Assembly (NCBI RefSeq): GCF_001428525.1
Contig: NZ_LMHW01000011.1
Location: 310,001 to 374,000 of the forward strand
Source: Flavobacterium sp. Root186
Lineage (GTDB): Bacteria; Bacteroidota; Bacteroidia; Flavobacteriales; Flavobacteriaceae
Direction: 5' to 3'
DNA: 64,000 nucleotides
Positions 35,801-43,447 of this stretch are shown here, one piece after another. A program made the translations under genes and the position numbers. Under the pieces are notes generated by a model. It ran no database searches. It saw only the letters and a program-made list of their open reading frames with translations, and had not been told where the DNA came from. Position 1 is the first letter of the stretch. Each line of letters opens with the position of its first letter.

Positions 35801-35863
35801 AAAAAAGAGTTGAGTGCGATTAAGTTAGAGGAGTCTAAAACGAATTCGTCGATTAATAAATAA
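32846..35863 (+). CDS. Large secreted tetratricopeptide-repeat protein
   Basis: A 1005-residue protein with a signal peptide (MHRLSWFFLFQIILTSTIVS) and a long chain of TPR units through most of its length. Clear examples are FYQLGYAYYEQKNYEKAISQ, YYHLGLSYLNTGKKQEALNA and FELGNTYVADKKNDLAIKTF. TPR solenoids bind other proteins; no enzymatic domain is seen. It is likely periplasmic or outer-membrane-associated. It is followed by PhzF, a plugless TonB-receptor-like barrel at 36940 and a Gre-like protein in the same direction. The TPR and the barrel protein may act together; that is inference. The -7 element just upstream supports the start. Confidence 0.85.
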   Translation: MHRLSWFFLFQIILTSTIVSAQKSAIYTYDLKDFDKAQALYNDKQYASAQHIFEYVKNNTAQTEEVKSDCAYYIANCAIRTNQPNADALMEKFVEDYPTSTKQNQAYIEVAQYFFEQGNYPKALQWFDKVDESYMSKSDSDKFNFQKGYSYFTAKKKKEATTYFNKVVNSPEFGSQAKYYLGFMAYEGDDYKEATKYFDEVSGEEKYKEKLSYYQADMNFKLGNFQKAIDLGQKAMAKSNEMEKSELNKIIGESYFNLKQYDKAIPYLEQYAGKKGKWNNTDFYQLGYAYYEQKNYEKAISQFNKIIEGKDFVAQNAYYHLGLSYLNTGKKQEALNAFKNASEMDFNAQIQEDAALNYAKVSYDIGNAYQTVPGILLDFLKKYPNNSSRTEVEKLLVDSYISTKNYKEALALLEKNRSAENKAAYQKVLFYRGVELFNESNYSEAGKMFKSAISEQKIPEFTARATFWKAETEYVSDDFQNALLTYKQFTGLAAAKTTDEYKNINYNIGYTYFKLKEYDQAANSFQAQIDNSPSDKVRLNDSYLRLGDSRFVNSKYAQANEAYGKAMDAKSVDADYAQFQKALSYGFMSKNDQKINELNNFLKMYKKSEYRDDALFELGNTYVADKKNDLAIKTFDQLISEYKNGSFTSKSILKQGLIYYNSDRDEQALTKFKKVAAEFPKTPEALEAVSTARLIYVDSGKVDEYATWVRTLDFVSVTDAELDNDTYDAANKQYSQNNSKAAITGFAGYVSKFPSGLHALEANFNLAQLYYAEGSETKSIQNYQYVIDQPRSEFTEQALNRLAQIYLKAKDCDKAIPVLVRLESEADYPQNKNFAQANLMKCYYDKKDYDNSVIAADKVLANPKSDANVKADAQIIVARAAIQTGDEDKAKAAYAKLSTTSKGELAAEALYYDAYFKTKEGKFDASNTAVQKLAKSYSAYKYYGAKGLVLMAKNFYGLKDSYQATYILDNVISNFTDYPDVVEEAKKELSAIKLEESKTNSSINK

Positions 35864-35953
35864 GAAAAGAGAGTAGAAAAGAAGAAAGATGCAGAAGCAA
35901 GATTGAAAAGTCTTTTCTCTTTGTTCTATTCTCAAAAAGAAAAAAAGAAAGAA
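35863..35953. repeat. GA-rich/CT-rich inverted element before the PhzF gene
   Basis: A purine-rich left part (AAGAAAAGAGAGTAGAAAAG and AAGAAAGATGCAGAAGC) is followed by pyrimidine-rich AAGTCTTTTCTCTTTGTTCT and ATTCTC, complementary in bulk. A similar GA then AGTCTTTCTTCTT element lies at 36818-36928 after the same gene, so the PhzF gene is bracketed by two copies. Confidence 0.5.
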
Positions 35954-36817
35954 ATGAGTTTACCTTTTTATATAGTTGATGTTTTTGCTGATAAAAAATA
36001 TGCAGGAAATCAGCTGGCGGTTTTTTTAGAAGCTGGGAATTTAAGTTCAGGAGAAATGCAGCAAATAGCGCGTGAGATTAATTTCGCAGAAAGCACATTT
36101 ATAACCAAACTAGACAGAGAAAATAATAAAGCAGAAATAAGAATATTTACACCGGCTCACGAAATGCAGTTTGCAGGACATCCGATAATTGGAACTTCAT
36201 GGGTTTTGATCAATAAAATATTTGATAATTCGCCTGAAAATATAACATTAAATGTTCCGATTGGGCCAATTCAAATCCAGCAATCAGAAGATTTAATTTG
36301 GCTAAAAGCAGCGCAGCCCAAATTTTGGGATATATTTTCAAAAGAAGATTTCACATTATTCAGTAATCTGAAAAAAGAAGATTTTGAAAATCAATTTCCA
36401 ATTCAGGAAGTTACAACCGGAAGCGCTTTTGTAATGGTTGGATTAAGCAGTAAAAGAGCGTTGGAAAATCTGGTTTTAGATAAAGATAAAGCAGATCAAT
36501 GGATGAAGAATAATTGTAAAACAGACCATAGAGGCTTGTATTTTTATTATCTGGAAGGTTCAAAATTATTTAGCCGAATGTTGTGTATTGAACACAATCA
36601 ATTGGTAGAAGATGCCGCAACAGGAAGTGCAAGTACGTGTTTGGAGGCTTTTCTGTTAAAATACCATAAACCTGAATTTGAATTAACGAATTATCAGGGA
36701 GATTATATCGGACGTCCGTCTCAGATTTTTTTTAAAGGGAAATTAACCGAGAACCAGTTTGATATTAATATTGGAGGAAAAGCTCAGTTTGTTGCAAAAG
36801 GAGAGTGGGAAGCGTAG
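35954..36817 (+). CDS. PhzF-family isomerase/epimerase
   Basis: A 287-residue enzyme of the diaminopimelate-epimerase fold. Family signatures are FADKKYAGNQLAVF, the catalytic-Glu region AREINFAESTFI (Glu46) and FAGHPIIGTSWVL. The second lobe has VEDAATGSASTCLEAFL. Activity may be an isomerase on an unknown substrate; PhzF itself acts in phenazine synthesis but no phenazine genes are here. The start is the ATG at 35954 (MSLPFYIVDVFADKK); a TTG 17 codons upstream lies in the repeat element and is unlikely. The gene is flanked by two GA/CT repeat elements. Confidence 0.88.
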   Translation: MSLPFYIVDVFADKKYAGNQLAVFLEAGNLSSGEMQQIAREINFAESTFITKLDRENNKAEIRIFTPAHEMQFAGHPIIGTSWVLINKIFDNSPENITLNVPIGPIQIQQSEDLIWLKAAQPKFWDIFSKEDFTLFSNLKKEDFENQFPIQEVTTGSAFVMVGLSSKRALENLVLDKDKADQWMKNNCKTDHRGLYFYYLEGSKLFSRMLCIEHNQLVEDAATGSASTCLEAFLLKYHKPEFELTNYQGDYIGRPSQIFFKGKLTENQFDINIGGKAQFVAKGEWEA

Positions 36818-36928
36818 AGATTAGAAAATAGAAGAAAGAGTAAAGATATTAGGAAATAAAATATATAGAGAAAAACTAGAAATAAAAAGAGAAGTCTTTC
36901 TTCTTGTTTCTTTCTTCTTTTCTCTAAA
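36818..36928. repeat. GA-rich/CT-rich inverted element after the PhzF gene
   Basis: AGAAAATAGAAGAAAGAGTA and other purine-rich words are followed by AGAGAAGTCTTTCTTCTTG and TTTCTTTCTTCTTTTCTC. It is the counterpart of the copy at 35863-35953. Confidence 0.5.
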
Positions 36929-36939
36929 AAAATATAAAT

Positions 36940-38694
36940 ATGAAAATTAAGTGCCGAAATAAAATCATCATTTTACTAGTGTTATTTGTCTGCCAGCTTT
37001 CGTTTTCGCAGGTTAAAAAGAATGAAAGCATTGGAACCGAAACGGTAAACGTAGTAAAACCTTATTCGCCAACCATATCCGATGCTTTTAAAGTGAAAGA
37101 AACACCTTCGTTGGACGATGCAGGAAATCAGCCGAAAGAAACTATTAAATATAGTATTTTGTCTGTTCCGGTGGCTTCGACTTTTACGCCGTCAAAAGGA
37201 AATGCACAAGCTGTGGATAAATCTAAAAAAGAAAGATTGTTTAATAATTATGCAACGCTTGGAGTTGGAAATTACGGAACGCTAAATGCTGAATTATTTG
37301 TAACACAGGATCTAGGAAACAATGATTATTTGGCAGGAATGCTGCGTCATCATTCTTCTCAAGGTGGAATTAAAGATGTAAATCTTAATGATGAATTTTA
37401 TGATACAGGTTTAAATATTGGTTACGGTGTAAAAAATCGTGATATGTCGTGGGGAGTTGATTTGGGCTATCAAAACCAAGTATATAATTGGTATGGTTTA
37501 CCGGCTGATTTTGGAATGACTCTGGCACCGGGAACGCAGGAAGATTTAATTAGAGGAATTAATCCGAATCATTCTTACAACACGATTTCTTTAGGCGGAA
37601 ATGCCGAATTTAATGAAGGTATTTTTAGTAAGATTTCGACAAGATTTACGCATTTCTCAGACAGTTTTTCTTCTTCAGAAAATCGTTTTTATCTAAAACC
37701 TACTTTTAAAGTGGATGTTATGGATCAGGCAATTAATACTAATATTATTGTAGATCACGTTAGCGGTTCGTTTGAACATAATTATGCTTGGGATAATGTT
37801 GAGCCTTTAAAATACAGTTTGACAAATTTTGGAATTGAACCAAGTTTTGTGGTTCATGAAAACGACTGGACTTTAGAATTAGGTGCTGGTTTATTTTATG
37901 CTTTGGACTCTGAAAACAGCGGAAACAAGTTTTATATTTATCCAAAAGTAAATGCGTCATACAAACTGGTTGGTGATTTAATGATTTTCTATACAGGAGT
38001 AAACGGAAGTTTAAACCAAAACTCGTATGCTGATTTTGTAACTGAAAACCCATTTTTGTCTCCAACTTTAAATATGAGACCAACAAGTAACCAATACACT
38101 GTTTTTGCCGGATTGAAAGGGAAATTGGCCAATAATGTGAGTTATAATTTAACCGGTTCTTATTTGAATGAAAAAGATAAAGCCTTGTTTAAAAGCAATG
38201 ATTATACAGAAGATTTTTCGAACCAAAATTATGGTTTTGGAAACTCGTTTGGTGTAGTTTACGACGATGTTAGAACGTTCCGTTTCTACGGAGAATTAAA
38301 AGCTGATTTCTCTCAAAATGTTTCTTTTGGAATCAATGGAACTTTTAATAGTTACAAAACAGATGGATTAGAAGCATGGAATTTGCCATCACTAAAAATA
38401 GGTTCAAACTTGGATGTGAATATTACACAGCAATGGTATGCCGGTTTAAATGTGTTTTATGTTGGAGAACGTAAAGATATGCAGTCAAATCTGGCTCTTG
38501 GAACTGACCCTGTAATTACCACTTTAAAAAGTTATTTTGATGCCAATGCACATTTAGGATATAAATATAATGAGCGTTTAACGTTCTTCTTAAAATTAAA
38601 TAATATCGGAAATCAGGCTTATGAAAGATGGCTGAATTACCCAGTTCAGGGCTTCCAGGTTTTAGTAGGAGGAAATTATAAATTCGATTTTTAA
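36940..38694 (+). CDS. TonB-receptor-like outer-membrane beta-barrel without plug
   Basis: A 584-residue protein with signal peptide (MKIKCRNKIIILLVLFVCQL), then ESIGTETVNVVKPYSPTISD and a long beta-barrel with alternating aromatic strands. The end is FQVLVGGNYKFDF, closing on Phe as outer-membrane barrels do. The last third (LGYKYNERLTFFLKLNNIGN, YERWLNYPVQGFQVL) resembles the end of TonB-dependent receptors. There is no plug domain or TonB box that I can see. A transport role is uncertain; a partner of the TPR protein upstream is possible. Probable outer-membrane location is well supported. Confidence 0.75.
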   Translation: MKIKCRNKIIILLVLFVCQLSFSQVKKNESIGTETVNVVKPYSPTISDAFKVKETPSLDDAGNQPKETIKYSILSVPVASTFTPSKGNAQAVDKSKKERLFNNYATLGVGNYGTLNAELFVTQDLGNNDYLAGMLRHHSSQGGIKDVNLNDEFYDTGLNIGYGVKNRDMSWGVDLGYQNQVYNWYGLPADFGMTLAPGTQEDLIRGINPNHSYNTISLGGNAEFNEGIFSKISTRFTHFSDSFSSSENRFYLKPTFKVDVMDQAINTNIIVDHVSGSFEHNYAWDNVEPLKYSLTNFGIEPSFVVHENDWTLELGAGLFYALDSENSGNKFYIYPKVNASYKLVGDLMIFYTGVNGSLNQNSYADFVTENPFLSPTLNMRPTSNQYTVFAGLKGKLANNVSYNLTGSYLNEKDKALFKSNDYTEDFSNQNYGFGNSFGVVYDDVRTFRFYGELKADFSQNVSFGINGTFNSYKTDGLEAWNLPSLKIGSNLDVNITQQWYAGLNVFYVGERKDMQSNLALGTDPVITTLKSYFDANAHLGYKYNERLTFFLKLNNIGNQAYERWLNYPVQGFQVLVGGNYKFDF

Positions 38695-38756
38695 GGTTTT
38701 AAGTTAAGATTCTAAGGTACAAAGATTATAGAAAATATAAAAAGTGCCTTTTTTTT

Positions 38757-38804
38757 AGCCATGAGTTCGTGAATTTTTTGGAGTAAATTCGTGAATTCGT
38801 GGCT
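38757..38804. repeat. Inverted repeat of the GCCACGAATTCACGAATT family
   Basis: AGCCATGAGTTCGTGAATTT pairs with AAATTCGTGAATTCGTGGCT (four mismatches) around an 8-nt centre. The right arm reads AGCCACGAATTCACGAATTT on the minus strand, the same word as in the element at 12487. Confidence 0.65.
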
Positions 38805-38826
38805 ATTTTTTTGCGACACCAAAAAA

Positions 38827-38865
38827 ACCTTTGCACCTTTGCACCTCAGAACCTCAGTACCTTTA
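38827..38865. repeat. CACCTTTG/ACCTCAG heptamer array
   Basis: ACCTTTGCACCTTTGCACC followed by TCAGAACCTCAGTACCTTT is a tandem array of a 7 to 8-bp unit directly ahead of the Gre-like gene start at 38869. The units contain CCTTTG words like the -7 consensus. Similar words occur at 12404 and 21385. Confidence 0.55.
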
Positions 38866-38868
38866 AAA

Positions 38869-39318
38869 ATGACTTTCAAACAAAAAATACATTCTCATTA
38901 TTTACAAATGGTCCAAGACCGAATCGATGTTTTTAAAGACATGATTTCGGGATTGACAGAAGATTCTAAAAACGATGCCAAAGGTTCGGCGGGCGATAAG
39001 CATGAAACAGCTTTGTCGATGATGCATATTGAACAGGAAAAACTAACCAATAAATTAAAAGAAGCGATAACTCAAAAAGCAGTTTTAGATAAAATTGATT
39101 CTTCTAAAAATACTGAAAACATTATTTCCGGCAGTTTGGTAAAAGCAAACGGAATCTATTTATATGTAAGTGTGGCGCTCCCAAAAATTGCAATTGACGG
39201 AATTAATGTTATTGCGCTTTCTCCACAGTCGCCTTTAGGAAACCATTTAATGGGGAATAAAGTTGGGTTTCAGTTTGAGATTAATAAAACGCATTATACA
39301 ATAGAAAGCGTTGAGTAG
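38869..39318 (+). CDS. GreA/GreB-like transcription factor
   Basis: A 149-residue protein with the two-part layout of Gre factors. An N-terminal coiled coil (about 5-75) is followed by a C-terminal FKBP-like domain containing SPQSPLGNHLMGNKVG (118-133), equivalent to the SPLGxALLGKxxG motif of GreA. Within the coil, GDKHE (42-46) matches the tip GDxxE of GreA, so the Mg-coordinating Asp43/Glu46 pair is conserved. Gre factors rescue backtracked RNA polymerase by stimulating RNA cleavage; that activity is inferred. Flavobacterial homologues are, as I recall, often mislabelled 3-oxoacyl-ACP synthase; no such domain is here. The ATG at 38869 is the start; upstream in-frame sequence is repeat. Confidence 0.7.
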   Translation: MTFKQKIHSHYLQMVQDRIDVFKDMISGLTEDSKNDAKGSAGDKHETALSMMHIEQEKLTNKLKEAITQKAVLDKIDSSKNTENIISGSLVKANGIYLYVSVALPKIAIDGINVIALSPQSPLGNHLMGNKVGFQFEINKTHYTIESVE

Positions 39319-39636
39319 TTTCGACAATATTGCGAAAAATCATTATTCAATTCAGTAATCTGTCTTAGCTTTGAAATATCTTTAATGATTCTGAAGTATC
39401 TCAAAATTTAATTCAAAGAATTCTTTAAAACCTTCTATTTTACTCACATTTTACCTTCAAAATTGAAATTTATAAGTTTCGGGCATTTTTTGATGCTTAA
39501 ATTTTACAATTAATATGTAAAAATGATTTTATGATTGTAATTTGTAACTGAAATAGCTATTTGTGTTTTTCAATTATAACTAATACTTCATCTTTGCCCT
39601 ATCAAAATAAAATTTAAAAGTTTAAAATATAAAATT
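39319..39636. other. Intergenic region before asnB
   Basis: A 318-bp AT-rich gap with no gene. TAGCTTTG at 39366-39373 matches TAnnTTTG, but it lies about 265 bp upstream of asnB. CATCTTTG at 39589-39596 is one mismatch away and better placed (about 40 bp upstream), with TTG at 39561-39563 (spacer 25 bp, longer than usual). No repeat or hairpin is evident. Confidence 0.4.
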
Positions 39637-41313
39637 ATGTGCGGAATTGTATGTGCCTTTGATATAAAGCAAAAAGCCGAAGCCTTAAGACCTCAAGTAT
39701 TAGAAATGTCAAAAATCATTCGTCACCGCGGACCAGACTGGAGCGGAATTTACAGTAATGATAAAGCAATTCTTTCTCATGAGCGTTTGGCTATTGTAGA
39801 TCCGGCTTCAGGAAAACAACCTTTATTTACAGAAGATAAAAAATTGGTTTTGGCTGCAAATGGTGAAATTTACAATCACAGAGACCTGCGTAAACAATTC
39901 GAAGGAAAATATAACTTTCAAACTGAAAGTGACTGCGAAGTTATTTTAGCATTATACAGAGAAAAAGGAGTAAGTTTTGTTGATGAACTAAACGGAATCT
40001 TTGGTTTTGCAATTTATGACGTTGATAAAGATGAGTATTTTGTAGCTCGTGACCACATGGGAATTATTCCATTATATATTGGTTGGGATCAGCACGGAAC
40101 TTTTTATGTAGCTTCAGAATTGAAAGCATTGGAAGGATATTGTACAAAAATTGAATTATTCCCTCCAGGACACTATTTATCAAGCAAAGATGGTGAATTT
40201 GTACAATGGTACAAAAGAGACTGGGTTGATTATGATGCAGTTAAAGATAACGAAACAAGTATTCCAGAAATCAAAAAAGCTCTGGAAGCAGCGGTTCACA
40301 GACAATTAATGAGTGATGTTCCTTACGGAGTTTTACTTTCAGGAGGTTTAGATTCGTCTATTACTTCGGCTGTAGCCAAAAAATTTGCGCAAAAACGTAT
40401 TGAGTCAGATGATACTACAGATGCTTGGTACCCGCAATTGCACTCTTTTTCAGTTGGATTAGAAGGTTCTCCTGATTTAGCAGCGGCACAGGTTGTTGCA
40501 AAACACATCGGAACCATTCACCACGAAATTAAATTTACAATCCAAGAAGGTTTAGATGCCGTTCGTGATGTAATTTACAACCTGGAAACGTATGATGTAA
40601 CTACAGTAAGAGCTTCAACTCCAATGTGGTTAATGGCGAGAGTTATCAAATCAATGGGAATCAAAATGGTTCTTTCCGGAGAAGGTGCAGATGAGTTGTT
40701 TGGAGGATATTTATATTTCCACAAAGCACCAAATGCTAGAGAGTTTCACGAAGAAAACGTTCGTAAATTAAGTAAACTTCACATGTATGATTGTTTACGT
40801 GCCAACAAAAGTTTAGCAGCGTGGGGAATCGAAGGGCGTGTTCCTTTCTTGGATAAAGAATTTATGGATGTTGCCATGCGCATCAACCCACAAGATAAAA
40901 TGATCAACAAAGAGCATCCAATGGAAAAATGGGTGGTTCGTAAAGCTTTTGAAGATATGCTTCCCGAAAGTGTTGCATGGAGACAAAAAGAACAATTTTC
41001 TGATGGAGTAGGATACAGCTGGATCGATACTTTGAAAGAAGTAGTAGGCAGAGAAGTTTCGGATGAACAATTGGCTAATGCGAGATTTAAATTCCCGTTA
41101 CAAACGCCAACTTCAAAAGAAGAATATTACTATCGTTCTATTTTTACAGAACATTTCCCAAGCGATGCTGCAGCATTATGCGTTCCTCAGGAAGCAAGTG
41201 TCGCTTGTAGTACAAAAATCGCTTTAGAGTGGGATGAAGCATTCAAAAACATGAACGATCCTTCTGGTAGAGCTGTGGCAAGCGTACATGACGATGCCTA
41301 TGTAAAAGCATAA
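39637..41313 (+). CDS. asnB: Asparagine synthase B (glutamine-hydrolysing)
   Basis: Makes asparagine from aspartate, ATP and glutamine. The 558 residues have an N-terminal class II glutamine amidotransferase domain beginning MCGIV (nucleophile Cys2), with HERLAIVD (Arg50) and NGEIYN (Asn75). The ATP-pyrophosphatase domain has LLSGGLDSSITS and VLSGEGADELFGGYLYFHKA. All key residues are present, so it is predicted active with glutamine. A second, diverged copy follows 312 bp downstream in the same direction, separated by a hairpin and with its own -7 element. The duplication is discussed in the findings. Confidence 0.97.
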   Translation: MCGIVCAFDIKQKAEALRPQVLEMSKIIRHRGPDWSGIYSNDKAILSHERLAIVDPASGKQPLFTEDKKLVLAANGEIYNHRDLRKQFEGKYNFQTESDCEVILALYREKGVSFVDELNGIFGFAIYDVDKDEYFVARDHMGIIPLYIGWDQHGTFYVASELKALEGYCTKIELFPPGHYLSSKDGEFVQWYKRDWVDYDAVKDNETSIPEIKKALEAAVHRQLMSDVPYGVLLSGGLDSSITSAVAKKFAQKRIESDDTTDAWYPQLHSFSVGLEGSPDLAAAQVVAKHIGTIHHEIKFTIQEGLDAVRDVIYNLETYDVTTVRASTPMWLMARVIKSMGIKMVLSGEGADELFGGYLYFHKAPNAREFHEENVRKLSKLHMYDCLRANKSLAAWGIEGRVPFLDKEFMDVAMRINPQDKMINKEHPMEKWVVRKAFEDMLPESVAWRQKEQFSDGVGYSWIDTLKEVVGREVSDEQLANARFKFPLQTPTSKEEYYYRSIFTEHFPSDAAALCVPQEASVACSTKIALEWDEAFKNMNDPSGRAVASVHDDAYVKA

Positions 41314-41348
41314 ACAAGTTTAATTATTAGAATTAGTATATATATTGC

Positions 41349-41381
41349 AGAAAGACGTTCTTACTTTAAGAACGTCTTTCT
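41349..41381. terminator. Hairpin after asnB
   Basis: A perfect 14-bp stem, AGAAAGACGTTCTT with AAGAACGTCTTTCT, and a 5-nt loop. Following sequence TTGTCTAAAA is only weakly T-rich, so termination may be partial. Confidence 0.6.
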
Positions 41382-41454
41382 TGTCTAAAATTGTTAAATT
41401 CTATATTTCAGTTCTTTATAAAAATATTTCGGCAATTATTTAACTTACTTTTTT

Positions 41455-41462
41455 TATATTTG
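41455..41462 (+). promoter_or_regulatory. -7 element upstream of the asparagine synthetase paralogue
   Basis: TATATTTG matches TAnnTTTG; no TTG at 19 bp. It suggests the paralogue is transcribed independently of asnB. Confidence 0.4.
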
Positions 41463-41625
41463 GCATTCCCCAAAAAAGTTAAATACCTGAGATTTTAGTA
41501 TCGAAAATGTAGGAAAGCAAAAAATAATATTTAGTTTTGCTTTCAACAGAAAATTTTAATGATTTTTTAATGTTCGGCTTATTCTAAGTCTGAAACAGAA
41601 GAATAAAAATAAAAAATAGAATAGT

Positions 41626-43242
41626 ATGTCTGGATTATTGGCCGTTATTGGTAAAGGAAAAGACCCGCAGCTTGTAAAAGAACTTTCTAAAAGAATGTCG
41701 CATCGCGGCCCTGATGAAAGTGATTTACACATTATGGAAAATGGCAGTATACTTTGTCATGAAAGTCTTTCAATTATCGATTTAAAATCGGGGAAACAGC
41801 CTATTCAGGGAACAGATAAAGCCTGGATGGTTCACGACGGTGAAATTTATAATTATCAGGAATTAAAAAACACAGTTTTAAAAGATCATTCATTTAGAAC
41901 AAATTCTGACTCAGAAGTAATTGTGCATTTGTACGAAGAATTCGGATATGATTTTTGTAATAAACTAGACGGCGATTTTGCTTTCGTAATAATCGACGGA
42001 GACAAATATATTGCAGGAAGAGACCCAATTGGTGTAAAACCTTTGTATTATGGTTTAGATGAAAGAGGAAGAATTTATTTTTCTTCGGAAATGAAATCAA
42101 TTGCAGATCAATGTAAATCATTTTCTACTTTTCCTCCGGGGCATTATTATACAGCAAAAAGCGGTTTTGTAAAATATTACCACCCAGAATACGAAGATCA
42201 TAAAAACGCGACTCAGCCACTTGATTTAGATTTAATTCGAGAAGCATTAATTGAAGCAACCCGCAAACGATTAATGAGTGAAGTTCCCGTTGGAGTTGTA
42301 CTGTCTGGAGGTTTAGATACATCCTTAATTTCATCAATAGCTTCTAGATTATTAAAAGAAAGCGGTAAAAAGCTGCCATCTTTTTCTATCGGATTAGATG
42401 CCGATGCTCCAGATAATGTTTCAGCAAGAAAAGCAGCTGAATTTTTAGGAACAGATCATCATGAAGTACATTTTACGGTTGAAGAAGGTGTGGCGATTTT
42501 AGAAAAAGTCATTTCGCATATTGAAACCTACGATATCATTTCGGTTCGTTCAGGAGTTCCAATGTATTTATTATCAAAAGCAATAATTGATAAAGGAGTA
42601 AAAGTGATTCTTTCAGGAGAAGGTGCCGATGAAATTTTTGGAGGTCATTTGTATTTTAGAAATGCGCCTTCTGCAGAAGAATTTCAGGATGAAACCATAG
42701 AAAGAGTTCAGAAGTTATTTACGGCCGATTTACTGCGTGCTGATAAGACTACAATGGCAAATGGAATAGAAGCCAGAATTCCGTTCTTAGATACAGATTT
42801 TTTAGATGTTACCATTCGAATTAAAACCGAAGAAAAACAGCCTAAAACTTATGAGGGAATTGAAAAATACATTTTAAGAAAAGCTTTTGATACACCAAAT
42901 GATCCTTATTTGCCAACAGAAGTTTTATGGAGACAAAAAGAACAGTTTTCTGATGGAGTTGGATATAACTGGGTTGATGAATTAATCGAATATTGTGCTT
43001 CGCAGGTTACAGATGAACAATTGGCCGGTGCAAGTGCAGAGTTTCCTTATAATACGCCAACAACAAAAGAAGCGTATTATTACAGATCAATTTTCCATAA
43101 ATATTATCCGCAGGTTAGTGCGGCGCAAACTGTTCGTAAATGGATTCCGAAATGGCAGGAAAATCTTGATCCAAGCGGAAGAGCAAATGCCGCTCACTTG
43201 CAAGGAAACTTTGAAAGTGTAAAAACCGGAGTTGCTGTTTAA
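41626..43242 (+). CDS. Asparagine synthetase paralogue with degenerate glutaminase domain
   Basis: A 538-residue paralogue of AsnB. The synthetase half is intact (VVLSGGLDTSLISSI; ILSGEGADEIFGGHLYFRNA). In the glutamine amidotransferase half, however, the nucleophile Cys2 is Ser2 (MSGLLAVIG). The glutamine-binding Arg of HERL is Ser47 (HESLSI) and the Asn of NGEIYN is Asp71 (DGEIYN). The Asp of the following SDSE segment (Asp95) is kept. I infer no glutaminase activity, so it may use free ammonia or act on another substrate. It is not a pseudogene: the frame is full length. It has its own -7 element and a strong terminator. Confidence 0.85.
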   Translation: MSGLLAVIGKGKDPQLVKELSKRMSHRGPDESDLHIMENGSILCHESLSIIDLKSGKQPIQGTDKAWMVHDGEIYNYQELKNTVLKDHSFRTNSDSEVIVHLYEEFGYDFCNKLDGDFAFVIIDGDKYIAGRDPIGVKPLYYGLDERGRIYFSSEMKSIADQCKSFSTFPPGHYYTAKSGFVKYYHPEYEDHKNATQPLDLDLIREALIEATRKRLMSEVPVGVVLSGGLDTSLISSIASRLLKESGKKLPSFSIGLDADAPDNVSARKAAEFLGTDHHEVHFTVEEGVAILEKVISHIETYDIISVRSGVPMYLLSKAIIDKGVKVILSGEGADEIFGGHLYFRNAPSAEEFQDETIERVQKLFTADLLRADKTTMANGIEARIPFLDTDFLDVTIRIKTEEKQPKTYEGIEKYILRKAFDTPNDPYLPTEVLWRQKEQFSDGVGYNWVDELIEYCASQVTDEQLAGASAEFPYNTPTTKEAYYYRSIFHKYYPQVSAAQTVRKWIPKWQENLDPSGRANAAHLQGNFESVKTGVAV

Positions 43243-43248
43243 GATAAA

Positions 43249-43285
43249 AATTCCAATAAATAAATTCCAAATTCCAATTTGGAAC
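43249..43285. repeat. AAATTCCAA-type intergenic repeat
   Basis: AATTCCAATAAATAAATTCC followed by AAATTCCAATTTGGAA between the paralogue stop and its terminator. Same family as the copies at about 582, 11540 and 46200. Confidence 0.55.
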
Positions 43286-43294
43286 TTAAAATAT

Positions 43295-43339
43295 AAAAAA
43301 AAGCCGAAATGCATTCAAAATGTAGTTTCGGCTTTTTTT
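43295..43339. terminator. Terminator after the asparagine synthetase paralogue
   Basis: AAAAAAAGCCGAAA pairs with TTTCGGCTTTTTTT (stem of 14 or more bp, loop about 16 nt with possible inner pairing) and ends in a T run. Confidence 0.85.
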
Positions 43340-43401
43340 ATGGTTTCCCGTAAATTGCTAAAAGTAAGTTAATAAGAATAAAACGTATTTCAGAAAAATA
43401 C

Positions 43402-43409
43402 TATATTTG
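43402..43409 (+). promoter_or_regulatory. -7 element of the M16 peptidase gene
   Basis: TATATTTG, matching TAnnTTTG, 38 bp before the start at 43448. No -33 TTG is visible. Confidence 0.45.
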
Positions 43410-43447
43410 ATTACCATGAACAATTAAATAATCCTTAAATACAATTT

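Larger units (their letters stand above)
41314..41625. other. Intergenic region between the two asparagine synthetase genes
   Basis: A 312-bp gap with the hairpin at 41349-41381 and a -7 element TATATTTG at 41455-41462, which gives the second gene a leader of about 155 nt. No open reading frame or repeat family was seen. Confidence 0.55.

Noticed and set aside
35903..35953. TTG start for the PhzF gene, adding 17 residues
   Set aside because: The added residues are encoded by the GA/CT-rich element and the family begins near the ATG at 35954.
41626..43242. Treating the asparagine synthetase paralogue as a pseudogene
   Set aside because: The frame is complete and the synthetase motifs are conserved, so specific loss of glutaminase function is a better reading.
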